This document shows positions 16,793 through 23,579 of a stretch of DNA of 48,649 nucleotides, piece after piece. Numbering within the stretch: position 1 is the first letter of the stretch; every line of letters starts with the position of its first letter. This stretch comes from an uncultured Mycoplasmatota bacterium (GTDB lineage: Bacteria > Bacillota_I > Bacilli_A > RF39 > UBA660), in the NCBI GenBank assembly GCA_946498975.1, contig CAMMQC010000009.1, positions 1 through 48,649 of the forward strand, given 5' to 3'. Under the pieces are notes generated by a model that was not told where the DNA came from, ran no database searches, and saw only the letters and a list, made by a program, of their open reading frames with translations. The translations under genes were made by a program, and so were the position numbers.

Positions 16793-16820
16793 TGACAAAA
16801 CAAATTTTTCTTGATACAAT
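16792..16820 (+). promoter_or_regulatory. Promoter of the first DUF4143 ATPase
   Basis: -35 TTGACA (16792-16797), 17-bp spacer, -10 TACAAT (16815-16820). Confidence 0.8.
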
Positions 16821-16844
16821 TAAAACAGAAAGGGATGAATGTTT

Positions 16845-18038
16845 ATGATGGTAAAAAGAGAAAAATATTTACAGGATATAAGGCCTTTTTATGATGAAGA
16901 TCTTATAAAAGTAATTACTGGTATTAGAAGATGTGGAAAGTCTGTTTTGTTAGAACAAATTATTGAGGAAATAAAAGATAAAACTGATGAGGAACATATA
17001 ATTTATATAAATTTTGAAAATGTTGAGTATGAAGTTATTGGAAATTATAAAGATTTGAATAAGTATGTTAAAGATAGAATTAGTGATAATAAAAAATATT
17101 ATTTGTTTTTTGATGAAATACAAAATGTAGATAAATGGGAGAAAGTAATTAATTCATTTAAAGCAACATTGAATGTGTCAATATTTATAACTGGATCAAA
17201 TAGTGATTTATTATCAGGAGAATTAGCAACTTATTTATCAGGAAGATATGTAAGTTTTAAGATGCTTCCATTTACTTTTAAAGAAGTATGTCATTTAAAA
17301 AATGCTAAAGAAAGTGAATATGATTCTTTATTTAGAAATTATTTAATTTGGGGAGGTATGCCTCAAAGATTTAGATTTGATGATGAGAGGCAAATAAGAA
17401 CATATTTATCAGATTTATATGATTCAATAGTTATGAAAGATATTATTAGAAGATTTAAAATAAATGATATTGATTTATTAAATAGAATAGCGGAATATAT
17501 AATGACAACACCATCACAGACTATTTCAGTAGAAAACTTAGTAAAATACTTTAAAGAAAATGATAGGAATGTTGCCAAGGATACTATTTATAATTATTTG
17601 GAATATATGTGTAAAGCTTATTTAATAAATAAAGTTGATAGATATGATGTTAGAGGTAAAAGAATATTAAATGGAAAATATAAATATTATTTAACAGATT
17701 TAGGTATAGGACAAGTAAAAAATATAAGTAAAAAAGAACAGTTATGTGCTTATTTAGAAAATATTGTATATAATGAATTAGTTTATAGAGGATATGATGT
17801 AAAAGTAGGAACATTTGATAAGGGTGAGATTGATTTTATTTGTTTGAAAGATGGAAAAAAGGTATATGTCCAAGTAGCTTATATATTAGCAGATGAGAAT
17901 GTTGTAGCAAGAGAATTTAGTGTTTTTAATAATATTCAGGATAATTATCCTAAATATGTAATAACAATGGATAAATTTGATTTTTCACAGAATGGAATTA
18001 TTCATAAAAATATTATTGATTTCTTATTAGAAGAGTGA
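16845..18038 (+). CDS. AAA ATPase with DUF4143 domain (copy 1)
   Basis: A 397-aa protein of the AAA_14/DUF4143 family. Walker A GIRRCGKS is at about 28-35 and Walker B YYLFFDEIQNVDKW near 88-101, followed by the sensor TGSNSDLL. The C-terminal DUF4143 part ends in a restriction-endonuclease-like fold (GEIDFICLKDGKKVYVQVAY). The function of these proteins is unsettled; they are abundant in anaerobic and host-associated bacteria and archaea. AAAGGGA lies upstream; ATG 16845 or 16848 fits better than 16839. The promoter carries a repeat-rich region. Two more members lie in this window but are only distantly similar. Confidence 0.88.
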   Translation: MMVKREKYLQDIRPFYDEDLIKVITGIRRCGKSVLLEQIIEEIKDKTDEEHIIYINFENVEYEVIGNYKDLNKYVKDRISDNKKYYLFFDEIQNVDKWEKVINSFKATLNVSIFITGSNSDLLSGELATYLSGRYVSFKMLPFTFKEVCHLKNAKESEYDSLFRNYLIWGGMPQRFRFDDERQIRTYLSDLYDSIVMKDIIRRFKINDIDLLNRIAEYIMTTPSQTISVENLVKYFKENDRNVAKDTIYNYLEYMCKAYLINKVDRYDVRGKRILNGKYKYYLTDLGIGQVKNISKKEQLCAYLENIVYNELVYRGYDVKVGTFDKGEIDFICLKDGKKVYVQVAYILADENVVAREFSVFNNIQDNYPKYVITMDKFDFSQNGIIHKNIIDFLLEE

Positions 18039-18115
18039 AATGTAGATGTAATTTTGAGATGCTTATTATAAGTATCTTCTTTTTTTTAAAACATATACTT
18101 TAATAGGTGTTTATA

Positions 18116-18790
18116 ATGATAAGAAAATATAAAGTTCTTTTTTTAATTATGTTTATAGTTTTACTTATGTCATTACAGTTTGTTGATGCTAGAGTTAAAC
18201 CTAAGAAAACTTTGATTGGTAAAGTGATAACGCTTGATGCTGGCCATGGGGGAAGGGATTCTGGTACTACTTATGGTAATATTTATGAAAAAGATATTAA
18301 TTTAGAAATATCTAAAGTGTTAAAGAAAGTGTTGAAAAGTAAAGGTGCAACTGTTTATATGATAAGGGAAGATGATAGTGATTTATCAAGTCGTTGGGAT
18401 AGTGCTAAAAAAAGGGGAGATTTATATAGAAGAATATTAAAGATTCAAGAGAATAAAAGTGATTTGTATTTATCTATTCATATAAATTATCATTATTATA
18501 GTAGTGTTAGTGGAGCGGAAGTCTTATATCATCCAATTAATCCAAATAACTTAGTATTAGCAGAATCTATTATGAATGAATTTAAAAATGATTTAAATAC
18601 TGATAGAGAAGTTATTAAGACTAATTTATATCTTTATTCTAATACAAGAGTTCCTGGGGTTTTAATAGAATGTGGCTTTATATCTAATCCTAATGAAAGA
18701 TATTTGTTACAGAAGGAAAGTTATCAGGTTAAGCTTGCTAATTCTATTTCTAAGGGAGTTGAAGATTACTTTAAAGAGATAAAATCATAA
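18116..18790 (+). CDS. cwlD: N-acetylmuramoyl-L-alanine amidase, CwlD-like
   Basis: A 224-aa Amidase_3 enzyme that cleaves the amide between muramic acid and the stem peptide. An N-terminal signal/anchor helix (about 6-22) exports it. Zinc ligands are H44 (DAGHGG), E58 and H122 (SIHIN); the catalytic glutamate is E185 (LIECGF). The size, with a single catalytic domain and no binding repeats, resembles CwlD, which acts on spore cortex in spore formers; a general wall role is equally possible. TAGGTG sits 6 nt before ATG 18116, preferred to the GTG inside that site. Confidence 0.88.
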   Translation: MIRKYKVLFLIMFIVLLMSLQFVDARVKPKKTLIGKVITLDAGHGGRDSGTTYGNIYEKDINLEISKVLKKVLKSKGATVYMIREDDSDLSSRWDSAKKRGDLYRRILKIQENKSDLYLSIHINYHYYSSVSGAEVLYHPINPNNLVLAESIMNEFKNDLNTDREVIKTNLYLYSNTRVPGVLIECGFISNPNERYLLQKESYQVKLANSISKGVEDYFKEIKS

Positions 18791-18799
18791 TTTTGTATT

Positions 18800-18825
18800 T
18801 TTTGGAGTTGTACTCCAAATTTGTC
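18800..18825 (+). terminator. Terminator after the amidase gene
   Basis: TTTGGAG pairs with CTCCAAA around TTGTA; the T-rich tail is short, so strength is uncertain. Confidence 0.5.
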
Positions 18826-18885
18826 AAAAACATCTATCTTATTTATTAAAACTGTGCTATACTGGATTTAGGTGGTGCATCAGTC

Positions 18886-20148
18886 ATGAAATATATTAAT
18901 AGAACTTTAGAAAAGACTCTTTCAAATTATATTGGTAAATATCCTGTTATTATGATTACAGGTCCTAGACAGGTTGGTAAAACTACCTTATTAAATTATT
19001 TAGCTAGTATATCAAAACAGAAAATTAATTTTATAAGTTTAGATGATATGATAGTAAGAGCACAAGCTAATGAAGATCCAGAACTATTTTTAAGAACTCA
19101 TGAGACTCCTTTGGTTATTGATGAATTTCAATATGCTCCTAATTTATTATCTTATATTAAAATGAATGTTGATGAAGCTAGAAAAAATGCAATGTTTAAT
19201 AATGGTAAAGAAGTAGGGACACTTTATTATTTAACGGGAAGTCAAATATTTCAGACTATGAAAAATGTGTCAGAATCATTGTCTGGTAGAGTTGGTGTAT
19301 TTGATTTGTTTGCTTTTTCTAATAGAGAAATAAATGGATTTAAAGAAGAACAATTTATTCCTGATATTAATTTATTAAAGAAAAAAGAACGTTTAAAAAG
19401 ATTAACTATAAATAAAATTTTTGAAAATATACTACGAGGTAGTTATCCAGATGTAAGACTTGATAAAGAAATGATAGTAGAACACTATTATAGTAGTTAT
19501 ATACGTACATATATTGAAAGAGATGTTAGAGAATTAATCAAAGTTAAAGATGAAAATAAGTTTGTTAAATTTATTACAACTTTAGCAGCTAGAACAGGTG
19601 GAGAATTTAATGCTAATGAAATAAGTAGTGATGTAGGTATAGATAATAAAACAGTAGAAGAATGGTTATCAATTTTAAAAAATACTGGAATTATTTATTT
19701 ATTGCAATCTTATACTAATAATAATGTTTCAAGAGCGATTAGAAGACCTAAAATATATTTTATGGATACAGGACTTGCTTGTTATTTAACGGGATATACT
19801 AATGCAGAAATATTAGAGAAAAGTTCTTATAGTGGTGCTATTTTTGAAACATTTATAGTTAGTGAAATTATAAAGTCCTATACAAATAATGGAATTGATC
19901 CTAGAAGACATTTATATTTTTATAGAGATAGTAGTGGTAAAGAAATAGATTTACTGGTTACTATTAATAATTATGTTTATCCTGTAGAGATTAAAAAGAG
20001 TAGTAATCCAGGTAATAAATCTATTAAGAATTTTGATGTTGTTAATAAGTTTGGAATGATTGTTGGTAATGGTATTGTTTTATGTTTATGTAAAGAGATA
20101 CTAGCGATAGATGATAATAATTATTATGTTCCAATAGAATATGTATAA
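18886..20148 (+). CDS. AAA ATPase with DUF4143 domain (copy 2)
   Basis: A 420-aa protein of the AAA_14/DUF4143 family. Walker A GPRQVGKTT is near residues 26-34, Walker B TPLVIDEFQYAPNL near 80, and the sensor YYLTGSQIF near 115. The DUF4143 part carries YIRTYIERDVRELIKVKD and MDTGLACYLTGYT. A C-terminal nuclease-like motif follows (GKEIDLLVTINNYVYPVEIKKS), in which the D...ExK residues are intact. A TAGGTGG ribosome binding site precedes the ATG. The role is unknown. Sequence differences from copies 1 and 3 mean this is not a recent duplication. Confidence 0.88.
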   Translation: MKYINRTLEKTLSNYIGKYPVIMITGPRQVGKTTLLNYLASISKQKINFISLDDMIVRAQANEDPELFLRTHETPLVIDEFQYAPNLLSYIKMNVDEARKNAMFNNGKEVGTLYYLTGSQIFQTMKNVSESLSGRVGVFDLFAFSNREINGFKEEQFIPDINLLKKKERLKRLTINKIFENILRGSYPDVRLDKEMIVEHYYSSYIRTYIERDVRELIKVKDENKFVKFITTLAARTGGEFNANEISSDVGIDNKTVEEWLSILKNTGIIYLLQSYTNNNVSRAIRRPKIYFMDTGLACYLTGYTNAEILEKSSYSGAIFETFIVSEIIKSYTNNGIDPRRHLYFYRDSSGKEIDLLVTINNYVYPVEIKKSSNPGNKSIKNFDVVNKFGMIVGNGIVLCLCKEILAIDDNNYYVPIEYV

Positions 20149-20174
20149 ATCTAAGTTATTGGTAGAGGTAGATT

Positions 20175-21347
20175 ATGAAGAAGATAAGAATAGTATTATT
20201 AATAATTTTATGTTTATTAGTAGTAGGATGTGCTAATCCTTTTGTAGAAAGTAATGATATGCCAAGTGTTTCTACTTTTAGTGGTGATACTTTAAGAGTT
20301 AATTATATTGATGTAGGACAAGGAGATTCTATTTTTATACAACTTCCTAATAAGGAAACTATGTTAATTGATGCAGGTGAAGCATATGAAGTGGACAATG
20401 TTATTAACTATCTTAATAATCTAGGTATTACAAAGATAGATTATGCAGTTGGAACTCATCCTCATACTGACCATATTGGAGGATTAGAGGAAGTTATTAA
20501 TACTTTTGATATAGGTTCTATTTATGTGCCTAGAGCTAATTCTACTAGTAAGACTTATGAAGATTTACTTACTACTATTAGTAATAAAGGACTTAAAATA
20601 AAGACTGCTAAGAGTGGAGTAGTTGTTCTTGATGATGATAATCTAAAATTAGAGTTTATCGCTCCTAATAGTGATAGTTATAGTGAATTAAATAATTATT
20701 CTGCTGTTTTAAAACTTACTTATTTAGATAATACTTTTCTATTTATGGGTGATGCTGAGACTTTAAGTGAAGATGAAATAACTTACGATGTTGATGCAGA
20801 CGTTATTAAAGTAGGTCATCATGGAAGTGACTCTTCATCTTCTCTAGAATTTGTTAAGAAGGTAAGTCCAGAGTATGCTATTATTATGGTTGGAGAGGGT
20901 AACTCTTATAATCATCCTTATCAGTCTATTATAGATAGATATGAAAATGTTGGTGCGAAGGTACTTAGAACTGATTTAGATGGTAACATTGTTTGTGATA
21001 GTGATGGTGTGGATGTTACTTGTAAAGGCGATAAAGATTCTAGTAGTAATAGTAGTTCTAGTGCTGCTGCTAGTAATATAAATCTTGTTAGTTTAACATC
21101 TCCTATTAGTAGAGGAAGTGATGTTACTGTTAGTATTAAAGGGCTTCCTAATACTACTTATGATATAGATGTAATCTATTCTAGCGGAGAGAGTAAAGCA
21201 AGTGGCCTTGAAGATAAAACTAGTGATAGTGAAGGTAATGTTAGTTGGACTTTTAAGGTTAGTAGTAATGTTAAGCCTGGTACTTATGAAGTTAAAATTA
21301 CTGATGGAGAAGATAGTGCTAGTTATAGTTTAGAGGTGACTAATTAA
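20175..21347 (+). CDS. ComEC/Rec2-like secreted metallo-beta-lactamase lipoprotein
   Basis: A 390-aa protein with a lipoprotein signal peptide (lipobox VVGC, C19), so it acts outside the membrane. The metallo-beta-lactamase domain (about 38-275) resembles the hydrolase domain of ComEC: NYIDVGQGDS, HPHTDH with H95/H97/D99/H100, MGDAE, and VGHHGS. A Ser-rich linker and a C-terminal Ig-like domain (about 300-390, ending SYSLEVTN) follow. This free-standing form usually sits next to a DUF3006 gene, as here (1-nt overlap). Nuclease activity on DNA is the likely but unproven role. Confidence 0.87.
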   Translation: MKKIRIVLLIILCLLVVGCANPFVESNDMPSVSTFSGDTLRVNYIDVGQGDSIFIQLPNKETMLIDAGEAYEVDNVINYLNNLGITKIDYAVGTHPHTDHIGGLEEVINTFDIGSIYVPRANSTSKTYEDLLTTISNKGLKIKTAKSGVVVLDDDNLKLEFIAPNSDSYSELNNYSAVLKLTYLDNTFLFMGDAETLSEDEITYDVDADVIKVGHHGSDSSSSLEFVKKVSPEYAIIMVGEGNSYNHPYQSIIDRYENVGAKVLRTDLDGNIVCDSDGVDVTCKGDKDSSSNSSSSAAASNINLVSLTSPISRGSDVTVSIKGLPNTTYDIDVIYSSGESKASGLEDKTSDSEGNVSWTFKVSSNVKPGTYEVKITDGEDSASYSLEVTN

Positions 21348-21541
21348 TGGATGTAATTGTGGATAGAATTGAAGGAGATTATGCAGTTGTGGAAATAGAT
21401 AAAGGTAAGATGTGTAATTTACCAATAGAGGTAGTTCCTAATGTTAAAGAAGGGGACATTGTTACTATAACTATTAATAAAGATAAAACTAAAGAGAGAA
21501 AAAAGACTATAGAAGAACTTATGAATAGTGTTTTTGAATAG
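21347..21541 (+). CDS. DUF3006 protein
   Basis: A 64-aa small protein with the family pattern VDRIEGDYAVVEI...LPIEVVPNVKEGDIVTI. It is predicted to be a small beta barrel with a basic C-terminal helix. Its ATG overlaps the stop of the metallo-beta-lactamase gene, an arrangement common for the pair. Function is unknown. Confidence 0.85.
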   Translation: MDVIVDRIEGDYAVVEIDKGKMCNLPIEVVPNVKEGDIVTITINKDKTKERKKTIEELMNSVFE

Positions 21542-21550
21542 AGAAAAAGA

Positions 21551-21572
21551 TTACGAAAATTCGTAACTTTTT
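21551..21572 (+). terminator. Palindrome plus T-run after DUF3006, also first TA-locus palindrome
   Basis: TTACGAAAATTCGTAA is a perfect 16-bp palindrome followed by C and T7, which fits a terminator. The same palindrome recurs at 22778-22793 and, with one change, at 23215-23230, each 20-21 bp before a toxin -35 element, but there without the T-run. Confidence 0.6.
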
Positions 21573-21586
21573 TTATACATTTTTTC

Positions 21587-21615
21587 TTGATGTATAGAAA
21601 TTAATATGATACTCT
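21587..21615 (+). promoter_or_regulatory. Toxin 1 promoter
   Basis: -35 TTGATG (21587-21592), 17-bp spacer ending in TGA (extended -10), -10 TACTCT (21610-21615). The AATATGATACT context is shared by all three toxin promoters. Confidence 0.65.
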
Positions 21616-21674
21616 ATATGTAGGAACATTTATGTGGGTGTCACCTCCATTCTTAAGAAAAGGAGGGCTTATAA

Positions 21675-21767
21675 GTGAAGATAAAAACTTTTATTTTAAA
21701 GCTTTTAAAATCTGTCGCTTTGGTTGTTATAAGTCTTGCCTTATTGGTAGTGGCTATAAAAATATAA
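21675..21767 (+). CDS. Type I toxin-like membrane peptide 1 (30 aa)
   Basis: Peptide MKIKTFILKLLKSVALVV followed by ISLALLVVAIKI: a short basic N-terminus and one long hydrophobic helix, the usual build of type I toxins (Fst, TxpA and BsrG-like). Start is GTG with a strong GGAGGG 7 nt upstream. CCTCC at 21644-21648 can pair with that site and hide it. An antisense RNA gene covers the 3' untranslated region, and the 5' end of the mRNA is complementary to its own 3' end. No match to a named toxin family is claimed. Confidence 0.75.
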   Translation: MKIKTFILKLLKSVALVVISLALLVVAIKI

Positions 21768-21872
21768 AATAAGACACTCAGCATAGGAGTGTCAACCATA
21801 AAACAATTATGAGGTGACATTTACGTGCAAAAATAAATGTTCCTCTTTTTAATTTTATGTAATTTCTTTTAT
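21758..21872 (-). ncRNA. Antitoxin RNA 1 (antisense, about 115 nt)
   Basis: Minus-strand promoter: -35 TTGCAT (21902-21907), 17-bp spacer with TGA extended -10, -10 TATAGT (21879-21884). Transcription would run through the toxin 3' untranslated region and stop at a hairpin (GACACTC/GAGTGTC, 21773-21793) followed by a U-rich stretch at the toxin stop codon. The 3'-overlap arrangement resembles RatA/TxpA and SR4/BsrG. Confidence 0.65.
21818..21850 (+). terminator. Toxin 1 mRNA terminator
   Basis: ACATTTA pairs with TAAATGT around a 10-nt loop, then CCTCTTTTT. Its 3' arm is also complementary to the first 12 nt of the toxin mRNA. Confidence 0.6.
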
Positions 21873-21949
21873 GTATATACTATATCATAATTATTACATT
21901 TATGCAAATTTATTTTTACTTACATGATATTATTTAAATAAATATAATG

Positions 21950-22654
21950 TTATGATAGACTTCTATTTGTAATATCTGCTCTTTCTCTTTGATTTAGGCC
22001 ATAACAATTAACTGGTGTTAATTTATTATCTTTATCTTTTACAAAAACATCAGTAAATCTATAAAAGTTATCACTTGTATTATCGTAGAATACAAAATTA
22101 ATATCTCCTCTACTGGTAACTAAACATGCTGTAAGTTCTGCCTGTTTAGTTTTAAAAACTTGATTATCTTGATTCATTTGAATATAGCTAGTGAAATCGC
22201 CTAGAGAAAAGTTTTCGCTAAAATTTCCTCTTGGATGAGAATGGCCGTGACAAACAACAAAACCATTATATCGGTTATTATTAAGTTTATTTATTAAATC
22301 TTTTTCCATTTTTTCGTTATAATTGGCTTCTGTCGATTGCCTGTTTTCTCTTGAGCTTGATGTAATAAAACCATCAAATTCGATTACATTGTTTTCAATT
22401 TCTTTTCCATATAAGAAAAAAGGTACTTCTTTTTTTTCTATATTAGTGACATCTTGTATTCCTAACAAAGATCCATATACTTCTTCACTTAATATTATTT
22501 TTGAATTTGGCATATTATTTATAATATCAGAATTAATTGGTGTCATTTCTCCATATGCACTGTATGTATTGAAGTTTTGTTGATGGTAAGCTCCATAAGG
22601 ATTTTTATGTATCATAATGTCTTTTGCTTTTTGTAAATATTGTTCTCTAGTCAT
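21950..22654 (-). CDS. JAMM/MPN-motif protein (JAB-domain metallopeptidase-like)
   Basis: A 234-aa protein with a JAB1/MPN zinc site: E76, then H138-S-H140-P and S150-x-x-D153 (CHGHSHPRGNFSENFSLGDF). All expected catalytic positions are visible. JAMM domains remove ubiquitin-like tags or cleave small metabolites; in bacteria they occur in tail-assembly proteins, cysteine biosynthesis and ubiquitin-like defence systems. No E1, E2 or ubiquitin-like gene lies nearby, so the substrate is unknown. The ATG at 22654 has AAAGGA upstream; a TTG further up lacks support. It lies between toxin-antitoxin loci 1 and 2 on the opposite strand. Confidence 0.75.
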   Translation of the reverse strand: MTREQYLQKAKDIMIHKNPYGAYHQQNFNTYSAYGEMTPINSDIINNMPNSKIILSEEVYGSLLGIQDVTNIEKKEVPFFLYGKEIENNVIEFDGFITSSSRENRQSTEANYNEKMEKDLINKLNNNRYNGFVVCHGHSHPRGNFSENFSLGDFTSYIQMNQDNQVFKTKQAELTACLVTSRGDINFVFYDNTSDNFYRFTDVFVKDKDNKLTPVNCYGLNQRERADITNRSLS

Positions 22655-22777
22655 AATGATTTTTCCTTTCAATGTTTTATTAATAGTTATATTTTCAATA
22701 ATTTTTATCTAATAATTATTTTAGCATAATTTTTTCATTTTTTGTATTATACATTTTATAATAATATACTAGTATAT

Positions 22778-22793
22778 TTACGAAAATTCGTAA
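22778..22793. promoter_or_regulatory. Conserved palindrome of toxin locus 2
   Basis: TTACGAAAATTCGTAA, identical to the copy at 21551. It ends 20 bp before the toxin -35, centred about 63 bp before the predicted start of transcription; possible operator. Confidence 0.45.
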
Positions 22794-22813
22794 CTAATTT
22801 ATTACATTTTTTC

Positions 22814-22842
22814 TTGTGCTAGAAAAAATAATATGATACTAT
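22814..22842 (+). promoter_or_regulatory. Toxin 2 promoter
   Basis: -35 TTGTGC (22814-22819), 17-bp spacer ending TGA, -10 TACTAT (22837-22842). Confidence 0.65.
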
Positions 22843-22905
22843 ATTTATAGGGAAAACTTAACTATTGGGTACTTGCCTACTCTAAATAAGGAGGGGCTTG
22901 ATATT

Positions 22906-22983
22906 ATGAGAAAAATAGACTTTTTAGTTACTGCTTTAATCATAATCATCTTCTTATTAATTGCCTTGCTTTTTGTAAAGTAA
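22906..22983 (+). CDS. Type I toxin-like membrane peptide 2 (25 aa)
   Basis: Peptide MRKIDFLVTALIIII then FLLIALLFVK: basic start, one hydrophobic helix, terminal Lys. AAGGAGGGG lies 9 nt before the ATG, and a CCTACTC stretch upstream can partly mask it. GTACTTGCC near the mRNA 5' end (22869-22877) is an exact complement of GGCAAGTAC near the 3' end (23042-23050). It shares layout but little sequence with peptides 1 and 3. Confidence 0.75.
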   Translation: MRKIDFLVTALIIIIFLLIALLFVK

Positions 22984-22989
22984 CACCAC

Positions 22990-23104
22990 ATAAGAAAAGT
23001 ACTCAATCGCAAGATTAAGTACTGAACCAAAAATAAATTGGGGCAAGTACTCAACTCGGGTAAGTTAAGTATTTCCCTTTTCATATTGTATGAATTTTTC
23101 TTAC
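22990..23104 (-). ncRNA. Antitoxin RNA 2 (antisense, about 115 nt)
   Basis: Minus-strand promoter -35 TTGCAT (23134-23139), 17-bp spacer, -10 TATAGT (23111-23116). It ends at a hairpin (22998-23023) then TTTCTTATG. The hairpin has a G-U pair only in the antisense transcript (a C-A mismatch in the sense strand), which supports it being the antisense terminator. Confidence 0.65.
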
Positions 23105-23214
23105 AAATATACTATATCATAATTATTACATTTATGCAAATTTATTTTTTGCTGTATTTTAGTATAATTCTTTCATTTTGGTATTATACATTTTATAATA
23201 ATATACTAATATAT

Positions 23215-23230
23215 TTACGAAAACTCGTAA
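23215..23230. promoter_or_regulatory. Conserved palindrome of toxin locus 3
   Basis: TTACGAAAACTCGTAA, one base different from the other two copies, 21 bp before the toxin 3 -35 element. Confidence 0.4.
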
Positions 23231-23251
23231 CTAATTTATTACATTTTTTTC

Positions 23252-23280
23252 TTGCTATCTAGAAATTAATATGATACTTT
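23252..23280 (+). promoter_or_regulatory. Toxin 3 promoter
   Basis: -35 TTGCTA (23252-23257), 17-bp spacer ending TGA, -10 TACTTT (23275-23280). Confidence 0.65.
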
Positions 23281-23333
23281 ATATGTAGGAACATTTAATA
23301 GTTGGGTGGGACCTCAGAAAGGAGGTCTAGCTA

Positions 23334-23426
23334 ATGAACAAGAAAGATTATTTGATTTTTTCTTTAGTAGTTATGTTGTTTCTTCAAGATATCTTGTTGC
23401 TATTTGCCATACTTGCTTTAAAATGA
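23334..23426 (+). CDS. Type I toxin-like membrane peptide 3 (30 aa)
   Basis: Peptide MNKKDYLIFSLVVM then LFLQDILLLFAILALK: basic start and a hydrophobic helix interrupted by Gln-Asp. GGAGGTC before the ATG pairs perfectly with GACCTC around AGAAAG, hiding the ribosome binding site. The mRNA 5' end AGGAACATTTAA is partly complementary to its 3' end TTAAGTGTTCCT. Confidence 0.75.
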   Translation: MNKKDYLIFSLVVMLFLQDILLLFAILALK

Positions 23427-23542
23427 AAGAAACCGCCTAACTTACAACTGTTGGATTAGGTGGCTCTCGAAAAAATAATTAGGGGTCCACTCAACATGGG
23501 AATATTAAGTGTTCCTTTTAATATTGTATGAATTTTTCTTAC
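23427..23542 (-). ncRNA. Antitoxin RNA 3 (antisense, about 115 nt)
   Basis: Minus-strand promoter -35 TTGCAT (23572-23577), 17-bp spacer, -10 TATAGT (23549-23554), identical to loci 1 and 2. Transcription would end at the hairpin 23433-23463 (TTAGG arms) followed by TTTCTTTCATTTT. Its promoter starts directly behind the stop of the leftward SpoIID-like gene. Confidence 0.6.
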
Positions 23543-23579
23543 AAATATACTATATCATAATTATTACATTTATGCAAAT

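Larger units (their letters stand above)
22720..23577. repeat. Tandem duplication containing toxin-antitoxin loci 2 and 3
   Basis: Two units with a period of about 437 bp (about 22720-23139 and about 23155-23577). Shared parts are a GTATTATACATTTTATAATA block, the palindrome, toxin promoter spacer, SD hairpin region and antisense promoter. The toxin-coding cores differ. Locus 1 shares the palindrome, both promoters and overall layout but is separated by the JAMM gene. Confidence 0.75.

Noticed and set aside
18014-18038. Mollicute code with TGA as tryptophan
   Set aside because: TGA is used as a normal stop at several genes and Trp is encoded by TGG throughout.
22845-23262. Two longer frames (one per strand) crossing toxin-antitoxin loci 2 and 3
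   Set aside because: They run across promoters, hairpins and terminators that are conserved between the loci and lack ribosome binding sites.
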